A stretch of 64,000 bases of DNA, taken from Rhizobium albus. GTDB taxonomy: Bacteria; Pseudomonadota; Alphaproteobacteria; Rhizobiales; Rhizobiaceae. Positions within the stretch are counted from its first letter, which is position 1; each line of letters starts with the position of its first letter. The notes under the pieces were generated by a model. That model searched no databases. It saw nothing but the letters and a program-made list of their open reading frames with translations, and had not been told where the DNA came from. Shown piece by piece: positions 57,953 through 64,000 of this stretch. Where the stretch lies: contig BSNO01000003.1 in the NCBI GenBank assembly GCA_030160035.1, forward strand, positions 682,001 through 746,000, given 5' to 3'. The translations under genes and the position numbers were made by a program.

Positions 57953-59041
57953 TCAGAAGATGTCGGGGATAGCGCAGGCAAGCGCCTTCTTCATGACAGT
58001 CGGCAAAGCTTCGCCTGAAATGTCGTCACGGGTCGACCACCAGCCGATGTTGGTCGCAGGCCTTTCGGAGAGCTCGGCCCGGTAGACGTCGAGCCGCAAT
58101 TCGAAATGGGTGAAGACGTGCTTGATCGTGCCGGCAAGCGTCCAGGCAGCCGGGAACGGCGCGGCCTCGGTAGAGGTGTCACCATCGAGCCGCGCGGTGA
58201 ATTCGGAGGTCGGCACCTCGCTCATGCCGGCAAGCAGGCCCGTGCCAGGGCGTTTGCGCAGCAGAACGGCGCCGGCGGGATCGACCGCGACGAAGGCGGC
58301 TGCGCGCCGGACCGGCTTTTCTTTTTTGGCCGCCTTCAGCGGAAAACGCTCCGGATCGCCGTTGCGAAGAGCCATGCAGCGGTCGCGCAGCGGGCAAAGG
58401 ATGCAGGATGGCCGACGCGGCGTGCAGATCGTCGCGCCGAGATCCATGGTCGCCTGGGCAAAGTCTCCCGGCCGGGCGGCGGGCACCTCGGTCGCGACAA
58501 GCCTGCGGATCTCGGGCTTGGCGGCGGGCAGGGGCGTTTCGATGGCGAAAAGGCGGGTGAAAACCCGCTCCACATTGCCGTCGACGACGGGTTCGGCGCG
58601 GTTGAAGGCGATCGCGGCAACCGCACCGGCCGTATAGTCGCCGATACCAGGCAGCGAGTGCAGACCGGTGGCGTCTGATGGAAACTTGCCGCCATGATCC
58701 CGAACGACCGCTTCGGCGGCGCGCTTCAGATTGCGGGCGCGCGAGTAGTAGCCGAGCCCGGCCCAGGCCTTCAGCACGTCTTCTTCATCGGCCGCGGCGA
58801 GATCGGCGACCGTTGGCCATAGCGCCAGAAACTTCGCATAGAACGATCCAACGGCCTGCACGGTCGTCTGCTGCAGCATGATTTCAGAGAGCCACACCCG
58901 GTAGGGATCGGCGCGCTCGCCCGCCTGCTGCCGGCCGGGTGTGACCCGCCATGGCAGCTCGCGGTGGTGCCTGTCGTACCAGGCCAGCAAGGCATCGGCG
59001 ATTCTCTCGGACGGAGCGGATTGCGCAGCGGACCGGGCCAT
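57953..59041 (-). CDS. mutY: A/G-specific adenine glycosylase
   Basis: MutY removes adenine mispaired with 8-oxoguanine. The 362-residue product has the helix-hairpin-helix 'LPGIGDYTAGAVAAIAFN', the catalytic Asp in 'EPVVDGNVERV', the four cluster cysteines in 'CTPRRPSCILCPLRDRC', and a C-terminal NUDIX-like domain with 'IKHVFTHFELRL'. It is divergent from the DUF721 gene. The length is normal. Confidence 0.96.
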   Translation of the reverse strand: MARSAAQSAPSERIADALLAWYDRHHRELPWRVTPGRQQAGERADPYRVWLSEIMLQQTTVQAVGSFYAKFLALWPTVADLAAADEEDVLKAWAGLGYYSRARNLKRAAEAVVRDHGGKFPSDATGLHSLPGIGDYTAGAVAAIAFNRAEPVVDGNVERVFTRLFAIETPLPAAKPEIRRLVATEVPAARPGDFAQATMDLGATICTPRRPSCILCPLRDRCMALRNGDPERFPLKAAKKEKPVRRAAAFVAVDPAGAVLLRKRPGTGLLAGMSEVPTSEFTARLDGDTSTEAAPFPAAWTLAGTIKHVFTHFELRLDVYRAELSERPATNIGWWSTRDDISGEALPTVMKKALACAIPDIF

Positions 59042-59156
59042 TCAGGCCAGCCTTTCGGCAGTGGTGCCGATCCTGTAAGGGTGGGGGGATTGAAGCTTCA
59101 TCACCGGCTCGATACCACGGCCTTCAGCCGCTTTCCAACGGGAACGACAAGCCGCG

Positions 59157-59654
59157 ATGCGACGCAAAACGCTCTTCCAGATCGCCGAGATCGCCAATGG
59201 CCTTGTCGATCCGATCCTTGCCAAGCGGGCGGGCATCAACACGATGCTGCTCGGCTCCTGGGAAGATATTGCCGGACCGGAATTTGCTGACTGCACGAAG
59301 CCGGAAAAGATCGTCTGGCAGCGCCGCGCCAGTGAAGGACAGGCGGATGGCGGCTTCGAGCCCGGCACGCTGGTTGTCGCCTGCGAAGGTGCGCGCGCCT
59401 TGTTTCTCAGCCATCAGCTGGGCGAATTCATCGACAGGATCAACGGCTTCTTCGGCTTTCCGGCAGTGCAGCGCATCAAGATCGTCCAAAAGCCGGTGAC
59501 ACCGTTGAACCGGCCAAAGCGACGGGCTCCGCCGCTGCCGCAGGACAAGGCGCAGCATTTGTCGAAAATGCTGGGCGACATCGAAGACGATCGACTGAAG
59601 GCTGCTCTGGAAAAGCTTGGCAGGGCTGTGATGACCCAGAAGAAGCACGGCTGA
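59157..59654 (+). CDS. DUF721 (DciA-like) family protein
   Basis: The 165-residue protein has the DUF721 pattern 'LGSWEDIAGPEFADCTKPEKI', 'GTLVVACEGARALFLSH' and 'RINGFFGFPAVQRIKIVQ'. Members related to DciA help load the replicative helicase in bacteria that lack DnaC. A role in replication initiation is likely but not shown. It is followed by the DsbA-like gene on the same strand. Confidence 0.85.
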   Translation: MRRKTLFQIAEIANGLVDPILAKRAGINTMLLGSWEDIAGPEFADCTKPEKIVWQRRASEGQADGGFEPGTLVVACEGARALFLSHQLGEFIDRINGFFGFPAVQRIKIVQKPVTPLNRPKRRAPPLPQDKAQHLSKMLGDIEDDRLKAALEKLGRAVMTQKKHG

Positions 59655-59772
59655 GGTGGCGATAGGCTCACGCCTTGTTGAAGCGCGGCGATTAAGGCTC
59701 TCTTGTTCCGCCACAATTGTCACTATATCGGTCGGTACCACCGCAGACATGTGAAAAAGGGTTGATTGCCTC

Positions 59773-60516
59773 ATGACGAACCGCATCGCGACGCCAACCG
59801 CCAAGCGCCAGACAATCGCGCGCCTCGCCGCCGTGAGCCTGATGGCGCTCGCCGTCGCGGCCTGCGCCGATGAAGCCAACTCGCAGACGGCGACGAGCGA
59901 AGCGCCGATCGAACTTGCACAGGCCGACACCGGTTCGGCCGCTGCCGTCGAAGCGCCTGCATCGCAGGGCAGCGTCGATATGGAAGCCGTGCTCGAGGAA
60001 GGCCCGCTGCCAGAGATGTTTCTGGGCGAGGCCGATGCGCCGGTTACCATCGTCGAATACATGTCGCTGACCTGCCCGCACTGCGCATCGTTCCATAACG
60101 AGACCTTCGATGCGCTGAAGACGAAGTATATCGACGGCGGCCAGGTGCGCTTCATCGTGCGCGACTTCCCCTTCGATCCGCGCGCTGCCGCCGGTGCGAT
60201 GCTTGCTCGCTGCGCGCCAGAGGGACAGTATTTCCCGATGGTCGACATGCTTTTCGAACAACAGTCGAGCTGGGCTGCTGCACAGGATGCGCGCGGTGCC
60301 CTGCTTCAGATCTCGCGGATGGCCGGTTTTACACAAGAGTCCTTCGAGGCTTGCTTGACGAACCAGGAACTTCTGGATGATGTGAATGCCGTCAGGCAGA
60401 AAGCCGCAGAGGAATTCCAAGTTCAGTCTACGCCGACCTTCATCATCAACGGCGAGCGCTATGCCGGGAACATGTCGATTGAGCAGATGTCCGCAATCAT
60501 CGACGCCAATCTCTGA
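59773..60516 (+). CDS. Periplasmic DsbA-like thiol-disulfide oxidoreductase (lipoprotein-like start)
   Basis: The 247-residue protein has a lipobox LAVAAC (Cys31), a linker and a thioredoxin-fold domain with the CPHC motif at 101-104, and a cis-Pro in 'STPTFIINGERYAG'. It resembles DsbA/ScsC-type thiol oxidoreductases of rhizobia. It probably introduces or shuffles disulfides in the envelope. smc follows after a terminator. Confidence 0.9.
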   Translation: MTNRIATPTAKRQTIARLAAVSLMALAVAACADEANSQTATSEAPIELAQADTGSAAAVEAPASQGSVDMEAVLEEGPLPEMFLGEADAPVTIVEYMSLTCPHCASFHNETFDALKTKYIDGGQVRFIVRDFPFDPRAAAGAMLARCAPEGQYFPMVDMLFEQQSSWAAAQDARGALLQISRMAGFTQESFEACLTNQELLDDVNAVRQKAAEEFQVQSTPTFIINGERYAGNMSIEQMSAIIDANL

Positions 60517-60536
60517 CCGCACAATTTCATTCCTGG

Positions 60537-60568
60537 AAAAGGCGGATGCGCTCGCGCGTCCGCCTTTT
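60537..60568 (+). terminator. Intrinsic terminator after the DsbA-like gene
   Basis: Arms AAAAGGCGGA (60537-60546) and TCCGCCTTTT (60559-60568) form a perfect ten-base stem with a twelve-base loop, followed by a further T, then CTTT. It lies 21 bases after the stop and separates the DsbA-like gene from smc. Confidence 0.85.
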
Positions 60569-60606
60569 TCTTTGATGGCAGCGCTCGTCTTGCGGGACCG
60601 TGACGG

Positions 60607-63600
60607 ATGAAGTTCACCAAGCTTCGCCTGATCGGCTTCAAATCCTTCGTAGAGCCTTCCGAATTCATCATCGAGCGCGGGTTGACGGGTGTCGTCGGCC
60701 CGAATGGCTGCGGAAAGTCCAATCTGGTGGAAGCGATCCGCTGGGTGATGGGCGAAAACTCCTACAAGAATATGCGCGCGTCCGGCATGGACGACGTGAT
60801 CTTCTCGGGATCCGGCAATCGCCCGGCACGCAACACGGCTGAAGTTGGCCTCCACCTCGACAATTCGGACCGCACGGCACCGGCCGGTTTCAACGACCAC
60901 GACGAAATCCAGGTGACGCGGCGCATCGAGCGGGAGGCGGGGTCCGTCTATCGTATCAACGGCAAGGAAGCGCGTGCCAAGGACGTGCAGCTGCTCTTCG
61001 CCGACGCCTCGACCGGCGCGCGCTCGCCTTCCATGGTGGGGCAGGGCCGCATCGGCGAGTTGATCCAGGCCAAACCGCAGGCCCGCCGCCAACTTCTGGA
61101 AGAGGCAGCCGGCATTTCAGGCCTGCATTCGCGCCGCCACGAGGCCGAGCTGCGCTTGAGGGCAGCCGAGACGAACCTCGAACGTCTGGACGACGTGACC
61201 GGTGAATTGCGCAGCCAGATCGACAGCTTGAAACGACAGGCGCGGCAGGCAAACCGCTTCAAGCAACTGTCCGCCGACATTCGTGCTGCCGAGGCGACGC
61301 TGCTCCACATTCGCTGGGTGAGCGACAAGAAGGCCGAGGGCGAAGCCCAGTCCGTTCTTGCGCAGGCGACGAGCACGGTGGCCGAGCGGGCGCAGGCGCA
61401 GATGGAAGCGGTGAAGGCGCAGGCGATCGGCGCGCACCGGATCCCCGAATTGCGCGATGCGGCTGGAAAAGCAGGCGCTGCGCTGCAGCGGCTCGAAATT
61501 GCAAGGACGCAGCTCGACGCCGAAGTCGATCGCATCACGCGGCGCCGCGAAGAGCTGCAGCAGCGGCTGGCACAACTCGTTCGCGACGTCGCCCGTGAAG
61601 AAGCGCTCATCGCCGATAACAAGGGCGCGATTGCAAAGCTCGACGCCGAGCAGGCCGAACTGAAATCGTTGCTGGCCGCATCCGTCGATCTCGAAACACA
61701 GGCGAGAGCTGCGGTCGAACGGACTGCGACCGCTTTGACTGAAGCTGAATCGGTCGTCGCCGCGGTCACGGCCGAGCGGGCGGAAGCTGCGGCGGCGCGC
61801 AACCAGCATGAGCGCAGCCTCCGCGACCTGACCGATCGGGAAGCCCGTACGGCCGGGCAACTGCGTTCCATCGAGAAGGAACGCGACGAGATCAACGGGA
61901 AGATCGCAGGCTTGCCCGATCCGGAAGCGAAACGGCAGGCGCTGGAGGCCGTGCTGGCAGAGGCGGAGACCCTGCGGCTGCAACTGGTCGACGCGGAAAC
62001 TGCACTGGAGCAGGCGCGCGAGCGCGAGCCACAGATGCGCGGCCCTCTCGACAAGGCCCGCGCGGCGCTGAATGCCATCGAGACCGAGGCGCGCACGATC
62101 CGCAAGATGCTGGCAGGCGGAGCGGCTAGTGGCGCCTATCCAGCCGTCGTCGAAAGCATGCGAGTGGACCGCGGCTTTGAAAAAGCCCTTGGAGCGGCGC
62201 TCGGTGACGATCTCGATCAACCTCTCGACGAGCGCGCGCCCGCCCATTGGCGTTTCACGGGCGACGGGGAGGCTGACGGAGATCTGCCGGAAGGCGTTCA
62301 ATCACTCGCCAACCATGTCGATGCACCTCAGGCGCTGGCGCGACGGCTGCGGCAAGTAGGGCTCGTTGAAGCCTCGGACGGGCCGCGCATTCAGGCGCTG
62401 TTGAAGCCTGGGCAGAGGATCGTGACCCGCAACGGCGCTCTGTGGCGGTGGGATGGCTTCGTGGCCGGCGCGGACGCGCCGACGGCCGCGGCACTCAGGC
62501 TCGAGCAGAAAAATCGGCTGGCAGAATTGGATGCCGAGGCGGTTGCCGCCTCCGAGGAGGTTAGGAAGGCGGAGGCTGCGCTCGATGCCGCCAAGACCGC
62601 TGTCCAGTTGGCCACGGAAGCAATGAAACTCCTGCGCGGCAAGCGCGACGAGATGGCGCGGCAGGTCGACCGTGCCCGTGACGCATTGCAGGATGCCGAA
62701 CGTGCCGCCGGCCAGTTCGCGAGCCGCAAGGCGGTGCTCGATGAAACCCATGCGCAGACATCCGCCACGCTCGCCGAACTGAGCGAAGCGCTGGCGGCAG
62801 CCAGGGCGCAGCTTGCCGAGGCGCCGGATCTGTCGGCCCTCGATCAACGCTTGTCCGCCGCTACGCTCGTGCTGGCACAGGGCCGTACGGCCGCGGCCGA
62901 GGCGCGGTCGCGGCACGATGCGGGGTTGCGGGAGAAAGAAGCCCGTGGACGCCGCATCGAGGCAATCAACGGGGAGCGCAAGGCGTGGATGGAACGCGCG
63001 GCGGGCGCCGAAGCGCATATCGCGGAGCTCAAGAAGCGGCGGGAAGAAGCAAGCGCCGAGGCCATGACGCTCGATACATCGCCCGACGATCTGGACGAGA
63101 AGCGGGTGGCACTTCTCGGGCAGTTGAAAGAGGCCGAGAGGTTGCGTCGCGAGGCGCGTGACCGGTTGAACGAGGCCGATGCCCGCCAGAAGAAGCTTGA
63201 TCAGGCTGCCAATGATGCGCTTTCCGCGCTGGCTTCCTCGCGCGAGGAGCGCGGGCGAGCGGAAGAGCGCCTGCACGCCGCGCGCGAACGGCGCGAGGAG
63301 ATCGAGGCGCGCATCCGCGATGCGCTTGGCTGCCATCCGCACGAGGCCATCCGGCACACCGGGCTTGGTCATGACCAGCCTTTGCCCGATCCGCTGGTGA
63401 CCGACCGAAGGCTGGAGCAGCTGAAGGTGGATCGCGAAAGGCTCGGCGCCGTCAATCTTCGGGCGGAAGCGGAAAGCCAGGAACTCTCCGAGCGGCTGGA
63501 TCAGATCGTCGGCGAGCGGGAAGACGTGATCGAGGCGATCCGCAAACTGCGTGGCGCCATCCAGAGCCTCAACCGCGAGGGCCGCGAGCGCTTGCTGGCG

Positions 63601-64000
63601 GCATTCGAGGTGGTGGACCAGCAATTTCGCCGCTTGTTTACCCATCTCTTTGGCGGCGGGACGGCGGAGCTTCAGCTCATCGAATCCGACGATCCGCTGG
63701 AGGCTGGGCTCGAAATCCTCGCCCGGCCGCCCGGCAAGAAGCCGCAGACCATGACGCTATTGTCTGGCGGCGAGCAGGCGCTGACGGCGATGGCGCTGAT
63801 CTTTGCGGTGTTCCTGACCAACCCGGCGCCGATCTGCGTGCTCGACGAGGTGGATGCACCCCTCGACGACCACAATGTGGAGCGCTTCTGCAATCTGATG
63901 GACGAGATGGCGGCATCGACCGAGACGCGGTTCATCCTCATCACCCACAATCCGATCACCATGGCGCGCATGAACAGGCTCTTCGGCGTCACCATGGCAG
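60607..64000 (+). CDS. smc: Chromosome segregation protein SMC, C-terminus beyond the window
   Basis: SMC is the ATPase of the chromosome condensation complex with ScpA and ScpB. The visible 1131 codons include Walker A GPNGCGKSN (31-39), a long coiled coil, a hinge around residues 505-640 ('YPAVVESMRVDRGFEKALG'), a second coiled coil, the signature LSGGEQAL and Walker B 'PICVLDEVDAPLDD'. Only the last few residues are missing. The ATG at 60607 has no strong Shine-Dalgarno, although the N-terminus is well conserved. Confidence 0.96.
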   Translation, partial: MKFTKLRLIGFKSFVEPSEFIIERGLTGVVGPNGCGKSNLVEAIRWVMGENSYKNMRASGMDDVIFSGSGNRPARNTAEVGLHLDNSDRTAPAGFNDHDEIQVTRRIEREAGSVYRINGKEARAKDVQLLFADASTGARSPSMVGQGRIGELIQAKPQARRQLLEEAAGISGLHSRRHEAELRLRAAETNLERLDDVTGELRSQIDSLKRQARQANRFKQLSADIRAAEATLLHIRWVSDKKAEGEAQSVLAQATSTVAERAQAQMEAVKAQAIGAHRIPELRDAAGKAGAALQRLEIARTQLDAEVDRITRRREELQQRLAQLVRDVAREEALIADNKGAIAKLDAEQAELKSLLAASVDLETQARAAVERTATALTEAESVVAAVTAERAEAAAARNQHERSLRDLTDREARTAGQLRSIEKERDEINGKIAGLPDPEAKRQALEAVLAEAETLRLQLVDAETALEQAREREPQMRGPLDKARAALNAIETEARTIRKMLAGGAASGAYPAVVESMRVDRGFEKALGAALGDDLDQPLDERAPAHWRFTGDGEADGDLPEGVQSLANHVDAPQALARRLRQVGLVEASDGPRIQALLKPGQRIVTRNGALWRWDGFVAGADAPTAAALRLEQKNRLAELDAEAVAASEEVRKAEAALDAAKTAVQLATEAMKLLRGKRDEMARQVDRARDALQDAERAAGQFASRKAVLDETHAQTSATLAELSEALAAARAQLAEAPDLSALDQRLSAATLVLAQGRTAAAEARSRHDAGLREKEARGRRIEAINGERKAWMERAAGAEAHIAELKKRREEASAEAMTLDTSPDDLDEKRVALLGQLKEAERLRREARDRLNEADARQKKLDQAANDALSALASSREERGRAEERLHAARERREEIEARIRDALGCHPHEAIRHTGLGHDQPLPDPLVTDRRLEQLKVDRERLGAVNLRAEAESQELSERLDQIVGEREDVIEAIRKLRGAIQSLNREGRERLLAAFEVVDQQFRRLFTHLFGGGTAELQLIESDDPLEAGLEILARPPGKKPQTMTLLSGGEQALTAMALIFAVFLTNPAPICVLDEVDAPLDDHNVERFCNLMDEMAASTETRFILITHNPITMARMNRLFGVTMA

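Overview
This is a GC-rich chromosomal window from an alphaproteobacterium, most likely a Hyphomicrobiales (Rhizobiales) member near the Rhizobiaceae or Aurantimonadaceae. The evidence is the gene content and order: CcrM with a C-terminal RAMA-type domain, an IalB-family protein, a DUF6101 protein, a RibB with a degenerate GTP cyclohydrolase II half, the coxB-ctaD-ctaB-coxF-ctaG-ctaE-DUF983-SURF1-ispH-thrB-rnhA run, and one RIME-like rhizobial intergenic repeat. I cannot name the genus from the sequence. I found no rRNA, tRNA, IS element, prophage, CRISPR array or defence island. Most of the window is core genome.

Layout. 1-8.7 kb: a truncated TPR protein, a decaprenyl/octaprenyl diphosphate synthase, a DUF2007 protein, a TrmN6-like methyltransferase, an S49 peptidase, a small membrane protein, glyQ-glyS, a PH-domain protein and a secreted hypothetical. 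8.7-15.1 kb: purD, ubiA, an acidic repeat protein, a DUF6101 protein, a GlcD-like FAD oxidoreductase and a Sua5-type enzyme. 15.2-17.8 kb: a DmdC-like acyl-CoA dehydrogenase with an enoyl-CoA hydratase. 17.8-30.1 kb: a minus-strand set of housekeeping genes (fabI, histidine phosphatase, aroC, ribB, HDAC-like, xseB, then dxs, tlyA and an RlmD-like methyltransferase). Two plus-strand signalling genes, a histidine kinase and a GGDEF-EAL protein, sit inside this set. 30.1-36.4 kb: a DnaJ-like protein, a small lipoprotein, pdxH, a NodB-type deacetylase, a sirtuin, tldD and an IalB-family protein. 36.7-45.8 kb: the aa3 cytochrome c oxidase structural and assembly genes, running into ispH, thrB and rnhA. 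45.8-55.9 kb: a peroxiredoxin, a DsbD-N protein, YqgE, a large degenerate-GGDEF/EAL protein, a GNAT enzyme, an M16 peptidase, thrC, a lipoprotein and a HAD hydrolase. 56-64 kb: ccrM, a second HAD hydrolase, mutY, a DciA-like DUF721 protein, a DsbA-like thioredoxin and smc, which runs off the end.

How the genes work together. The clearest functional unit is the respiratory block. CoxB and CtaD are the catalytic core, CtaB makes heme O, CtaG delivers copper, SURF1 assists heme insertion and CtaE completes the complex. UbiA and the long-chain polyprenyl synthase supply the ubiquinone that feeds this chain, and Dxs and IspH supply the isoprenoid precursors. c-di-GMP signalling is represented by one GGDEF-EAL protein with both motifs intact and one with a degenerate GGDEF. 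Cell-cycle and chromosome functions lie at the right end (ccrM, mutY, smc).

The most anomalous stretch is an AT-richer, codon-atypical segment inside glyS (about 6740-7090) that adds extra residues between conserved blocks. I see no clearly new multi-gene system. The findings are single-locus oddities.
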